From the NCBI RefSeq assembly GCF_014651035.1, contig NZ_BMWC01000001.1:1581581-1645580 (forward strand): DNA of 64,000 nucleotides. The letters run 5' to 3'. Under the pieces are notes generated by a model that was given only the letters and a program-made list of their open reading frames with translations, ran no database searches and was not told where the DNA came from. A program made the translations under genes and the position numbers. Source of the stretch: Streptomyces lomondensis (GTDB taxonomy: Bacteria > Actinomycetota > Actinomycetes > Streptomycetales > Streptomycetaceae). Shown here in pieces: positions 1 to 8,337 of this stretch; the stretch's first letter is position 1, and each line of letters begins with the position of its first letter.

Positions 1-10
1 CGGCTGGGGT

Positions 11-1468
11 TCAGTCCTTCAGCGCGGCTTCCATCATCGCCTTGGCGACCGGCGCCGCCAGGCCGTTGCCGCTGACCTCCGAGCGGGCCGCGTTCGACTG
101 CTCCACGACCACCGCGACGGCGACCTCCTTGCCCGACGAGTCGGACTTGCCGTACGAGGTGAACCAGGCGTACGGCACCTGGCTGTTGTTCTCGCCGTGC
201 TGGGCCGTACCCGTCTTGCCGCCCACGGTCGCGCCCGGGACCTGGGCGTTCGTGCCCGTGCCCTGCTCCACGACCGTACGCATCGCCGACTGGAGCTGCT
301 CGGCGGTCGAGGAGGAGAGGATCTCCTTCGTGCCCGCCTCGTCGTCGTAGTCCTGCAACACATCACCGCCGCTGTTGGTGATCTGCGAAACCATATGCGG
401 CGAGACCAGCTTGCCGCCGTTGGCTATGGCCGCCGACACCATGGCCATCTGCAGCGGGGTCGCGGTGACATCGAACTGGCCGATGCCCGTCAGGGCCGTC
501 TGCGACGGGTACATGTCCGACGGGTACACGCTGGTGTAGGCCCGGACCGGCACGTCCAGCCTGTCGTCGTTGAAGCCGAACTTCTCGGCCATCGCCTTCA
601 CCTTGTCCTGGCCCAGCTGGACGGCCATCTTGGCGAAGACGTTGTTGCACGAGTACTCCAGCGCCGTGCGGATCGTGGCGTTCGTGCAGGGCGCGTTCGG
701 GTTCTCGTTCGTCAGGTCGCGGGTCGTGCCCGGCAGCGTGTACGGGTCCGGGCTGACCGTCTTCTCGTCCACCGACGAGTACAGCCCGTCCTCCAGCGCG
801 GCCGCCGCCACCACCAGCTTGAACGTGGAGCCGGGCGGCAGCGGCTGCCGCAGCGCGCGGTTGACCAGCGGCTTCTCCGGATCGGAGGTGAGCTTCTTCC
901 AGGCAGCCCCCGCCGTGTTGGCGTCCGTCAGCGACGACGGGTCGTACGACGGGGTCGACACGACGGCCAGGATCTTCCCGGTCTTCGGGTCGATGGCGAC
1001 GGCCCCGCCCTTCTTGTCGCCGAGCGCGTCGTACGCCGCCTTCTGCACGCCCGGGTCGATGGTCGTGACCACGTTGCCCGGCTCGGCCCGCTGGTTGGTG
1101 ATGGTGTCCATCACGGACTTCAGCCGGCTGTCCGTGCCGTTGAGGAGGTCGGTGTAGATGCCCTCCAGCTGGGTCGGCGCGTACGCCTGCGACGCGTAAC
1201 CCGTCACCGCCGCGTACAGCGGGCCGTCCGTGTACGTGCGCTTGTACTTGAGGTCGCTGTTCTTCGTCGGCGCCGAGCCGGTGATCGACCGGCCGGCCAC
1301 GATGATGTTCCCGAGCGGCGCCGAGTACGTCTCGATGGCGTTCCGCCGGTTGTCCTTGTCGTCTGCGAGCGCCTGGCCCTCGTAGAACTGCACCCAGGTC
1401 GCCCTGACCAGCAGGGCCAACACCAGCAGCAGCGCGAAGACCGATGCGCGCCTGATCGTCTTGTTCAT
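11..1468 (-). CDS. Class B penicillin-binding protein (peptidoglycan D,D-transpeptidase)
   Basis: Cross-links peptidoglycan stem peptides outside the membrane. The 485-residue product has an N-terminal signal anchor (about residues 8-25), a short PBP-dimer-like region, then a transpeptidase domain. All three active-site motifs are visible: S-T-F-K at 214-217, S-C-N at 273-275 and K-T-G at 418-420. It is short for a class B PBP and resembles PbpA of Streptomyces, but no rodA/ftsW-type gene is adjacent, so it is one of the stand-alone paralogues. The ATG start directly precedes the anchor. The next gene upstream, a response regulator, lies 55 bp away on the same strand, so read-through is possible. 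Confidence 0.93.
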   Translation of the reverse strand: MNKTIRRASVFALLLVLALLVRATWVQFYEGQALADDKDNRRNAIETYSAPLGNIIVAGRSITGSAPTKNSDLKYKRTYTDGPLYAAVTGYASQAYAPTQLEGIYTDLLNGTDSRLKSVMDTITNQRAEPGNVVTTIDPGVQKAAYDALGDKKGGAVAIDPKTGKILAVVSTPSYDPSSLTDANTAGAAWKKLTSDPEKPLVNRALRQPLPPGSTFKLVVAAAALEDGLYSSVDEKTVSPDPYTLPGTTRDLTNENPNAPCTNATIRTALEYSCNNVFAKMAVQLGQDKVKAMAEKFGFNDDRLDVPVRAYTSVYPSDMYPSQTALTGIGQFDVTATPLQMAMVSAAIANGGKLVSPHMVSQITNSGGDVLQDYDDEAGTKEILSSSTAEQLQSAMRTVVEQGTGTNAQVPGATVGGKTGTAQHGENNSQVPYAWFTSYGKSDSSGKEVAVAVVVEQSNAARSEVSGNGLAAPVAKAMMEAALKD

Positions 1469-1523
1469 CCCGAACAGGAGGACGAGCGAGGCCGGGCGGA
1501 TCGTTCCCGCACGTCCGGTTTTC

Positions 1524-2186
1524 TCATCCGCCGTTAAGAAAGCCCGCTTCGTACGCCGCGATGACCGCCTGCGTGCGGTCCCGGGTGCCCGTCTTGGCCA
1601 GCACCGCCGCCACGTGCGACTTCACCGTGGCGGGACCGACCTCCATGCGGCGGGCGATCTCCGCGTTGGTCAGCCCCTGCGCCATCTGCTGCAGCACCTC
1701 CCGCTCGCGTCCCGTGAGCTTCGCCACCCAGGCGGGCGGCGCCGGGCGCGCGCGGGCGTGCTCGGTCGCGAGCGTGCGCACGGCCGCCGGGAACAGCAGG
1801 CTGTCGCTGCGCGCCACCAACCGGACCGCCTGCACCAGCGCGTCGGCGTCCGCCCGCTTCAGCAGGAACCCGGCGGCTCCGGCGCGCAGCGCGTCGTACA
1901 CGTAGGAGTCGTTCTCGAACGTCGTCACGACGACGATCCGGGGCGGCTCGTCCAGCGTGGCGAGGATCCGCTCGGTGGCGCGGATGCCGTCGACCTCCGG
2001 CATCCGGACGTCCATGAGGACGACGTCCGGCCGCAGGTCCCGGACGACCGACACGGCCTCGGCACCGGTGGCCGCCTCGCCCACCACCTCCAGGTCCGGC
2101 TCGGCGGAGAGGATGGCGCGCAGCGCGGTGCGCACCATGCGCTCGTCGTCGGCGAGGACGACACGGATCGGGGTCGGGCGGGTCAT
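1524..2186 (-). CDS. Two-component response regulator, NarL/LuxR family
   Basis: DNA-binding transcriptional regulator of 220 residues. The receiver domain (about 1-125) has the acidic pair D13-D14 and the phospho-acceptor D59 in the VLMDVRMPEVDG segment. A linker is followed by a LuxR-type helix-turn-helix (about 150-210), recognisable by LTGREREVLQQMAQGLTN. The start lies 10 bp downstream of the stop of the sensor kinase gene on the same strand, so the two form a cognate pair in one operon. The target genes are not evident; the membrane protein gene upstream of the kinase is the obvious candidate partner. Confidence 0.95.
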   Translation of the reverse strand: MTRPTPIRVVLADDERMVRTALRAILSAEPDLEVVGEAATGAEAVSVVRDLRPDVVLMDVRMPEVDGIRATERILATLDEPPRIVVVTTFENDSYVYDALRAGAAGFLLKRADADALVQAVRLVARSDSLLFPAAVRTLATEHARARPAPPAWVAKLTGREREVLQQMAQGLTNAEIARRMEVGPATVKSHVAAVLAKTGTRDRTQAVIAAYEAGFLNGG

Positions 2187-2196
2187 GCGCGTCCTT

Positions 2197-3462
2197 TCAT
2201 GCGGGCCCGCCGGGTGCGGGTCCCTTGATCGGCAGGCGTACGTGCAGCCGCCAGGTCCGGTCGGCAGGGCCGGCCGTCACGGTCCCGCCCAGCAGCCTGA
2301 CCCGGTCCGCGATGCCGCGCAGCCCGTGGCCGCCGCCGGGGCGGGAGGGTGCGGGGCCGGTCACCGGATTCTCCACGGTGATCTCCAGATCCCCGCCCGC
2401 CCGGACGATCCGCACGTCCACGGCGACCCGCTCACCGGCGTGCTTGAGGGCGTTGCTCAGCCCTTCCTGCACGATGCGGTAGGCCTCGCGGGACAGCAGC
2501 GGGGGCATGGTTTCGGGGTCGGCGTCGACCGTGGCGGACACGCGGGCGCCGCCGGCCCGGGTCCGACGCAGCAGGCCGTCGAGGTCGGCGGCGAGGGTGG
2601 GCGCCGGGGCCGTGCCGGGGGCGTCGCCCTCGCGCAACACGCCCAGGACGGCGTCGAGTTCACCGACGGTACGCCGGGTCGTGTCCTCGATCGCGGCCAG
2701 CGCCTCCCGGACGAACTCCGGGTCGGAGTCGAGGACCCGGCGCGCCGCACTCGCCTGGAGGGTGACGGCGCTCAGCGCGTGGCCGACGGAGTCGTGCAGC
2801 TCCCGCGCCAGCCGGTTGCGTACGGCGAGGTCGGCGGCGTGGGCCTCGGCGGCGGCGAGCCGGTCCTCGGGCGACGGGCCGAGCAGCGCCGGCGCCCAGC
2901 GGGCCAGCAGCGCACCGCAGCCGGCCGCGCAGCCGGCGAGGGCGGCGAGCGACACCGCGCCCGCGACCGGGGCGAGTGCCAACACCCAGGTCTGTTCCCA
3001 TACTTCGGGCAGCCCCAGCCGGCCGTCGCGGAGCCCCGAGAGGAGGGGCAGCAGGATCAGCACGGCGGCGAACGGCGGCAGGGCCAGCGACATCCCCGCG
3101 ATGATCCCGCCGACCCCGAGATGCAGCGTGAACCAGGCCGCCGTACGGCCCTTCTCGCGCCGCGTCCGGGCCGGTCCGAAGGCGAGCCGGTCCGCGTCGA
3201 CGCCGCACAGCCAGCGCACGGCGGCGGCCTCCAGCGGCCGGGTGAGCGGGAACAGGGAGGTGACGGCGGCGATCGGCAGGCCCACGCCGAACGAGCCGAG
3301 CTGGAGGGGCAGGGAGCCGAAGACGTCCGTGGAGCCGGTGAACGGGCTGATGATCACCGAGCCGACCAGGACGTACGGCATGGCGAGCGCGCCGCCGAGG
3401 ATCAGATGCACCCAGCGCAGGCGGGCCCGCCGCCCGAACAGGAGCCGGGCGGCCTGCCTCAC
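2197..3462 (-). CDS. Two-component sensor histidine kinase (HisKA_3 type)
   Basis: Membrane histidine kinase of 421 residues. The N-terminal half has several hydrophobic segments (roughly 20-45, 55-75, 110-145, 155-190). The dimerisation/phosphoacceptor helix follows with H223 in ARELHDSVGHAL, then a HATPase_c domain with the ENPVTG and GGGHGLRGIADR ATP-lid segments. This is the typical NarX/DesK-like architecture paired with LuxR-type regulators. Its start overlaps the stop of the upstream membrane protein gene by four bases (ATGA), which implies translational coupling. The signal is unknown; with no large extracellular domain, a membrane or lipid-state signal is plausible (inference). Confidence 0.93.
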   Translation of the reverse strand: MRQAARLLFGRRARLRWVHLILGGALAMPYVLVGSVIISPFTGSTDVFGSLPLQLGSFGVGLPIAAVTSLFPLTRPLEAAAVRWLCGVDADRLAFGPARTRREKGRTAAWFTLHLGVGGIIAGMSLALPPFAAVLILLPLLSGLRDGRLGLPEVWEQTWVLALAPVAGAVSLAALAGCAAGCGALLARWAPALLGPSPEDRLAAAEAHAADLAVRNRLARELHDSVGHALSAVTLQASAARRVLDSDPEFVREALAAIEDTTRRTVGELDAVLGVLREGDAPGTAPAPTLAADLDGLLRRTRAGGARVSATVDADPETMPPLLSREAYRIVQEGLSNALKHAGERVAVDVRIVRAGGDLEITVENPVTGPAPSRPGGGHGLRGIADRVRLLGGTVTAGPADRTWRLHVRLPIKGPAPGGPA

Positions 3463-4448
3463 GCGGCCCGCCGTGCGGCCCTGGCCGAGCGCTCGGCGAA
3501 GTAGTAGACGCCGATGGCGGCGACGAGGAGGCCGACGAGCATCTGCCCAGCGTAGGCGAGGCTCATCAGCGGCGTAGGCCGGTCGGCGATGTCCTCCACG
3601 CCGCCGAGGGAGGCCAGCGACAGCCAGCCGCCCCAGCAGGCCACGGCACCGGAGCCGACCCAGGCGAGACCGAGCGGCACCGCCACGGGCAGGGCCCGGC
3701 CGCGCCGGAAGGCCAGCAGGAGGCCGCCGGTGACGGCCGCGAGCAGGAAGAGCACGTACACAGCCTCCAGGACGTAGAAGTCACCGCCCCGGTCCGCCGC
3801 CCGGCCCTCGCTGAGACCGGCGGTGCCGCCGCCGGCCCACAGGACGTGCAGGGTGAGGGGCGGCAGGGCGAGCACGGCCGCCGCGACGGCGAGGGCCCGG
3901 TGCGCCGGACCGACGGCACCGACGGGCAGCTCCCTCACCCGGCCGCGCCACAGGTACCCCCAGCGGTCGCGGGCGTAGAGCACGAAGAGGCCGCCGAGGG
4001 CGAGCCCTTGCAGGATGAACCCCGAGTACACGACGGCGAACACCCACTCGTCCAGGAAGGCCTCCCGCCCCGGGGACTCTCCCGCGCCGAACGCCTTCAC
4101 GACCAGCTGCGCCGGGAACCCGGCCATGATCGGCGCGAGCAGCCCGGTGGCCACCCACACGGGGAACGCCAACAGCCACGCGGGCACCCGCAGCCCCCAC
4201 GGCCGGGTCAGCACCAGCGCCAGCACGATCACCGCGCTGTCCACCAGGACGGAGAGGCTGTTGATCACGGCCATGCCGAGGCGGTCGTCGAGCAGCGCGC
4301 TCCCCTCGGGGATGCCGACGCGGCTCCCGGCCACCCAGGCGCCCTTGAGAGCGAGGTACGGCACACAGGAGAGGACGGCGACGGCGCGCAGGAGCCGCCG
4401 GGGGCGGCCGAGACCGACGGCGGGGCGGGGAGCGATCGACTGAGTCAT
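3459..4448 (-). CDS. Multi-spanning membrane protein of unknown function, coupled to the sensor kinase
   Basis: A 329-residue protein that I do not recognise as a named family. It has about eight hydrophobic stretches spread over its length, separated by short Arg-containing loops, and no catalytic motif. It is the first gene of a three-gene minus-strand operon (membrane protein, histidine kinase, response regulator), and its stop codon overlaps the kinase start by four bases. This tight coupling suggests it is an accessory or sensing component of the two-component system rather than an independent transporter (inference). Confidence 0.8.
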   Translation of the reverse strand: MTQSIAPRPAVGLGRPRRLLRAVAVLSCVPYLALKGAWVAGSRVGIPEGSALLDDRLGMAVINSLSVLVDSAVIVLALVLTRPWGLRVPAWLLAFPVWVATGLLAPIMAGFPAQLVVKAFGAGESPGREAFLDEWVFAVVYSGFILQGLALGGLFVLYARDRWGYLWRGRVRELPVGAVGPAHRALAVAAAVLALPPLTLHVLWAGGGTAGLSEGRAADRGGDFYVLEAVYVLFLLAAVTGGLLLAFRRGRALPVAVPLGLAWVGSGAVACWGGWLSLASLGGVEDIADRPTPLMSLAYAGQMLVGLLVAAIGVYYFAERSARAARRAA

Positions 4449-4538
4449 GCGATCAGGCTCGCGCGGGGGAGCCCGACCGCACCTCCTGCGGGGCGACGAT
4501 CCGCCTCCGCCGGACGGGGGAGGGCGGCTCAGCCCTCC

Positions 4539-4691
4539 GGGATCAGCAGCCGTCCGGGATCAGCAGCCGTCCGGGATCAGCAGCCGTCCGGGATCAGCAG
4601 CCGTCCGGGATCAGCAGCCGTCCGGGATCAGCAGCCCTCCGGGATCAGCAGCTCTCCAGGATCAGCTGCCGTCCAGGATCAGCACCGTCTC
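4539..4691. repeat. 17-bp tandem repeat, nine units, overlapping the 3' end of a GNAT gene
   Basis: Units begin at 4539, 4556, 4573, 4590, 4607, 4624, 4641, 4658 and 4675, with consensus GGGATCAGCAGCCGTCC. The first six are nearly identical. The last two or three are diverged and lie at or inside the end of the acetyltransferase reading frame, where the same bases encode its final Leu-Ile-Leu-Asp-Gly-Ser codons and the TGA stop. There are no spacers between units, so it is not a CRISPR array. Confidence 0.95.
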
Positions 4692-5135
4692 GTCGATCTC
4701 GGCTCCCCGGGCCTGCGCGTAGCCCCGGGCCGCGGCCACGGCACGGAACCCGCACTTCTCCAGCACCCGCAGTGACCCCGCGTTGTCCGAAGCCGCCCGG
4801 GCGTACAGCGGGCGCTCGGGCACCTCGGCCAGCAGCGCCCGCAGGGCCGCCGTGGCGATGCCCTTCCCCCAGTAGGCGCGGTCGACCCAGTACGTCACCT
4901 CGCGTTCGCCCGGCTCCCCGTACACCGCCGCGCTGCCGACCACGTCGCCGTCGGCCAGGACGGTCCGCACCACGGCGGACGAGGCCCGGATCTTCGCCCA
5001 GTGGGCGTCGAAGGCGTCCCGGTCGGCGGGGTCCTTGGCGGTGAAGGCCGCCATGTGGAGAGCTTCGGGGTCGTTCATCTGCCGGAAGAAGACCGGCAGA
5101 TCGCTGTCGTGGACCTGGCGCAGCTCGATGTTCAT
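4662..5135 (-). CDS. GNAT family N-acetyltransferase
   Basis: A 157-residue single-domain acetyl-CoA-dependent acetyltransferase (RimJ/RimL-like GNAT). The acetyl-CoA-binding region is around residues 85-105 (VDRAYWGKGIATAALRALL), followed by the ARAASDNAGSLRVLEKCGF segment typical of the family C-terminal half. The acceptor substrate cannot be deduced. The last codons and the stop lie in the distal units of a 17-bp tandem repeat that continues downstream, so the repeat appears to have grown out of this gene's 3' end. Confidence 0.9.
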   Translation of the reverse strand: MNIELRQVHDSDLPVFFRQMNDPEALHMAAFTAKDPADRDAFDAHWAKIRASSAVVRTVLADGDVVGSAAVYGEPGEREVTYWVDRAYWGKGIATAALRALLAEVPERPLYARAASDNAGSLRVLEKCGFRAVAAARGYAQARGAEIDETVLILDGS

Positions 5136-5138
5136 GCC

Positions 5139-5912
5139 TCAGAGCCTACGGGTGGCCAGTGTCAGCCGGTCCCGCGCGTCGAACAGCGCGTCCTTCACCA
5201 GCTGTTCGTGCGCCGGCGTCAGCCGCGCCACCGGCACCGAGCAGCTGATCGCGTCCCGCGCCGGCGTGCGGTACGGGATGGCCACGCCGAAGCAGCGCAG
5301 CCCCAGGGTGTTCTCCTCGCGGTCCACGGCGAAGCCCTGCTCCCGGACCTGGTGCAGCTCCTCGATGAGCTTCTCGCGGTCGGTGATCGTGTTCTCGGTC
5401 AGCGCGGGCAGCGTCTCCGGGAGCATCTTGCGGACCTGCTCGTCGGAGTACGTGCTCAGCAGCGCCTTGCCGAGGGAGGTGGAGTGCGCGGGCAGGCGGC
5501 GGCCGACCCGGGTGAACGGGCGCAGGTAGTGCTGCGACTGGCGGGTGGCCAGGTAGACGACGTTCGTGCCGTCCAGGCGGGCCAGGTGGATCGTCTCCGT
5601 GGTGTCGTCCGAGAGCCGGTCCAGCGTCGGCCGGGCCGCCGCGACGACCTCGTCGCCGTCGATGTACGACGTGCCGACCAGCAGGGCCCGCACCCCGATG
5701 CCGTACCGCGTGCCCGTCGCGTCCGTCTCCACCCATCCCAGCTCGACGAGCGTGCGCAGCAGCATGTAGAGACTGGACTTGGGGTACCCGACGGCCTCCT
5801 GGACCGACGCCAGGGAGTGCATACCGGGGCGCCCGGCGAAGTACTCGAGCAGTTCAACCGTTCTTACCGCGGACTTGACCTGTGCCCCGCCGCCCGTCTC
5901 GCCAGCCGACAT
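5139..5912 (-). CDS. IclR family transcriptional regulator
   Basis: A 257-residue regulator with an N-terminal winged helix-turn-helix (about 12-75; SVQEAVGYPKSSLYMLLRTL) and a C-terminal IclR effector-binding domain (about 90-255; PAHSTSLGKALLS and ENTLGLRCFGVAIPY are characteristic). I chose the ATG at 5912 because a GAAGGGG ribosome-binding site lies just upstream, although the frame stays open far further. It is divergent from the aldehyde dehydrogenase gene across about 130 bp containing a CGTTC-N8-GAACG dyad, so it probably regulates that gene and itself. Its stop lies close to the divergent GNAT start. Confidence 0.95.
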   Translation of the reverse strand: MSAGETGGGAQVKSAVRTVELLEYFAGRPGMHSLASVQEAVGYPKSSLYMLLRTLVELGWVETDATGTRYGIGVRALLVGTSYIDGDEVVAAARPTLDRLSDDTTETIHLARLDGTNVVYLATRQSQHYLRPFTRVGRRLPAHSTSLGKALLSTYSDEQVRKMLPETLPALTENTITDREKLIEELHQVREQGFAVDREENTLGLRCFGVAIPYRTPARDAISCSVPVARLTPAHEQLVKDALFDARDRLTLATRRL

Positions 5913-5974
5913 CGCCCTTGACCCCTTCGTTCGACGGGAAATAGTCTCCACAGCATATTCATCATCAGAGACAG

Positions 5975-5992
5975 CGTTCAGTATATCGAACG
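5975..5992. promoter_or_regulatory. Candidate IclR operator in the divergent promoter region
   Basis: Inverted repeat CGTTC-N8-GAACG with an AT-rich centre, located between the divergent IclR and aldehyde dehydrogenase genes. IclR regulators commonly bind such dyads beside divergent targets. The assignment rests on position and symmetry only. Confidence 0.45.
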
Positions 5993-6044
5993 CCCCTGGT
6001 GGATAACCCAGTACTGCGGCATTACATGTGTGGAGGGACCCGCG

Positions 6045-7574
6045 GTGGCAGCAGCACCAGTCTGGAGTGTCGACCCCCGAACCGGGAAGCAGCGTGAACA
6101 GGTTGCGGTGGAGGCCACAGCCCAGGAGGTGGACGCCGCCGTCCGCGCCGCGCACGAGGTGCGCGGCGCACTCGCCGACCGCACGGTCCGCGCGGCCTTC
6201 CTGCGCAGCGCCGCCGAGGAGCTTCAGGCGGCCAAGGACGGACTCGTCGAGACCGCCGACGCCGAGACCGCGCTCGGCCCGGTCCGGCTGACCGGCGAGC
6301 TCGCCCGCACCTGCTACCAGCTGCGGGCCTTCGCCGACATCGTCGACGAGGGCGCCTTCCTCGACGTCGTCATCAACCACCCCGACGACACCGCGACCCC
6401 GCCCATCCCGGACCTGCGCCGCTACAAGGTGCCGCTGGGCGTCGTCGCCGTCTACTCGGCGTCGAACTTCCCCTTCGCCTTCTCGGTCGCCGGCGGCGAC
6501 ACCGCGAGCGCCCTCGCGGCCGGCTGCCCCGTCGTCGTCAAGGCCCACCCGGACCACCCGGCGCTGTCCGAGTACGTCGCCAAGGTGCTGCGCCGGGCCG
6601 CCGCCCGACACGACATCCCCGAGGGTGTCGTCGGCCTGGTCCACGGCTTCGAGGCCGGTGTCGAGCTGATCAAGCACCCGCTGGTCGCGGCGGCCGGCTT
6701 CACCGGTTCCATCCGCGGCGGCCGGGCCCTGTTCGACGCGGCGGCCGCCCGCCCCGTGCCGATCCCCTTCCACGGCGAGCTGGGCTCCCTGAACCCGGTC
6801 GTCGTCACCGAGGCCGCGGCCGCCGAGCGCGCCGAGGCGATCGGCACCGGCCTCGCCGGTTCGATGACGCTGGGCGTCGGCCAGTTCTGCGTGAAGCCGG
6901 GCCTGGTCCTCGCGCCGTCCGGCGCCGCCGGTGACGCGCTGCTCAAGTCCCTGACCGACGCCGTCAGCGACACCGACGCCGGGGTCCTGCTCGACCACCG
7001 CATGCGCGACAACTTCGTCGCCGGTGTCGCCGAGCGCGCCCAGCTGCCCGACGTCGACTCGCCGGTCACGCCGGGCGCGGGCGGCGAGCACACCGTCAGC
7101 GCGGGCTTCCTCACCGTCCCGGCGAGCAGGCTGGCCCAGGAGGGCGAGCACGACCTGCTCCTGGAGGAGTGCTTCGGGCCGGTCACCGTGGTGGCCCGCT
7201 ACGAGGACGAGGCCGAGGTGAAGGCCGTGCTGTCGCGGCTGCCGGGCAACCTCACGGCGACGGTGCAGCTGTCCGAGGAGGAGGCGGCGGGTGAGGGCCG
7301 TGGCGCGGAGCTGCTGCAGGAGCTGACGCCGCTGGCCGGGCGTGTGCTGGTGAACGGGTGGCCGACGGGTGTTGCCGTCGCGCCGGCGCAGCATCACGGG
7401 GGGCCGTACCCGGCTACGACGTCGACGTCCACGTCGGTGGGTGGTACGGCGATCGAGCGGTGGCTGCGGCCGGTTGTTTATCAGAACGCTCCGGAGGCGC
7501 TGCTTCCGGCGGAGCTGCGGGATGAGAACCCGTTGGGGCTGCCTCGTAGGTTCAACGGGCAGCTGGAGCGTTAG
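6045..7574 (+). CDS. Aldehyde dehydrogenase (NADP+), 2,5-dioxovalerate/alpha-ketoglutarate-semialdehyde type
   Basis: Oxidises an aldehyde to the acid; the subfamily oxidises 2,5-dioxopentanoate to 2-oxoglutarate in sugar-acid or hydroxyproline catabolism. The product is 509 residues. Visible landmarks are the coenzyme-binding SASNFPFAFSVAGGDTASAL segment, the catalytic glutamate in FHGELGSLNP and the catalytic cysteine in GVGQFCVKPG. The extended C-terminus (TSTSVGGTAIERWLRP...) is typical of this NADP-dependent group. I set the start at GTG 6045, preceded by GGAGGG seven bases upstream, rather than the GTG 15 bp earlier. The divergent IclR gene is the likely regulator. The physiological substrate is inferred from the family only. 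Confidence 0.9.
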   Translation: MAAAPVWSVDPRTGKQREQVAVEATAQEVDAAVRAAHEVRGALADRTVRAAFLRSAAEELQAAKDGLVETADAETALGPVRLTGELARTCYQLRAFADIVDEGAFLDVVINHPDDTATPPIPDLRRYKVPLGVVAVYSASNFPFAFSVAGGDTASALAAGCPVVVKAHPDHPALSEYVAKVLRRAAARHDIPEGVVGLVHGFEAGVELIKHPLVAAAGFTGSIRGGRALFDAAAARPVPIPFHGELGSLNPVVVTEAAAAERAEAIGTGLAGSMTLGVGQFCVKPGLVLAPSGAAGDALLKSLTDAVSDTDAGVLLDHRMRDNFVAGVAERAQLPDVDSPVTPGAGGEHTVSAGFLTVPASRLAQEGEHDLLLEECFGPVTVVARYEDEAEVKAVLSRLPGNLTATVQLSEEEAAGEGRGAELLQELTPLAGRVLVNGWPTGVAVAPAQHHGGPYPATTSTSTSVGGTAIERWLRPVVYQNAPEALLPAELRDENPLGLPRRFNGQLER

Positions 7575-7607
7575 CGCCGTAGGGGTGCGGGTGGATTGCG
7601 GGCTGCC

Positions 7608-7645
7608 GGTTCGTTGTGGCTTGTCGCGCAGTTCCCCGCGCCCCT
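7608..7645. repeat. Streptomyces-type dispersed intergenic repeat
   Basis: The stretch GTTGTGGCTTGTCGCGCAGT followed by TCCCCGCGCCCCT matches a short sequence I recall as recurring between genes in many Streptomyces genomes. It sits in the 99-bp gap between the aldehyde dehydrogenase and the DUF1349 gene. Its function is unknown. Confidence 0.6.
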
Positions 7646-7673
7646 GAGGGTCGGACCTGGAAGACTGAGTCGA

Positions 7674-8282
7674 ATGGATCTCGAACTTCCCGAACTTCCG
7701 TTCCCCCTGCGCACTTACGGGCCCGAGGCGCAGTGGTCCTATGAGGGTGGGGTGCTGACCGGGTGGGCCGGGGCGCGGCAGGATCGGTTCGTTCCGCCGA
7801 CCGATGAGGGGCTGGACCCCGCCTCCGACGCGCCGCGGCTGCTGGGGGCGCCCGAAGGGGACTTCCAGCTGATCGCCAAGGTCACGGTCGGGTTCGGCGC
7901 GGCCTTCGACGCCGGGGTGCTCTACGTCCACGTGGGGGAGCGGGCCTGGGCGAAACTCTGCCTGGAGTACTCCCCGGACGTGCCCACCGTCTGCACGGTC
8001 GTCACCCGGGGCCACTCCGACGACGCCAACTCCTTCACCGTCGACGGCAGTTCCGTCTGGCTCCGGGTGAGCCGCACCGGCCGCGCCTTCGCCTTCCACG
8101 CCTCCCGCGACGGCGAACGCTGGACCTTCGTCCGCCTCTTCACCCTCGGCGACGAAGAGGAGACGGGCGCGGCCCTCGTCGGCTTCATGACCCAGTCGCC
8201 GATGGGGGAAGGCTGCGTGGTGACGTACGACCACATCGAGTTCAGGCCGCACTGGCCGAAGGACCTGCGGGACGGCAGCTGA
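7674..8282 (+). CDS. DUF1349 domain protein (concanavalin A-like fold)
   Basis: A 202-residue protein matching the DUF1349 family, which adopts a beta-sandwich related to laminin G/concanavalin lectins (regulation of arabinose-related sugar metabolism is proposed for some homologues). Visible features are the aromatic-rich beta strands such as VGFGAAFDAGVLYVHVGERAWAK and the family-typical GDEEETGAALVGFMTQSPMGEGC near the end. The ATG at 7674 is the start; the upstream part of the frame is the intergenic repeat. There is no signal peptide, so it is cytoplasmic. The precise biochemical role is unknown. Confidence 0.85.
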   Translation: MDLELPELPFPLRTYGPEAQWSYEGGVLTGWAGARQDRFVPPTDEGLDPASDAPRLLGAPEGDFQLIAKVTVGFGAAFDAGVLYVHVGERAWAKLCLEYSPDVPTVCTVVTRGHSDDANSFTVDGSSVWLRVSRTGRAFAFHASRDGERWTFVRLFTLGDEEETGAALVGFMTQSPMGEGCVVTYDHIEFRPHWPKDLRDGS

Positions 8283-8337
8283 ACCCCCGGCACAGCCGAC
8301 CGGGAACCGCGCCGCCGCCGGGCACGTCCTCCGCGGC

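Noticed and set aside
197..1537. A long plus-strand open frame antisense to the penicillin-binding protein.
   Set aside because: Arg/His/Val-rich composition typical of antisense frames in high-GC DNA; no domain, and the opposite strand carries a clear gene.
4539..4691. A possible CRISPR array.
   Set aside because: Units are directly abutting 17-mers with no spacers, and no cas genes are present.
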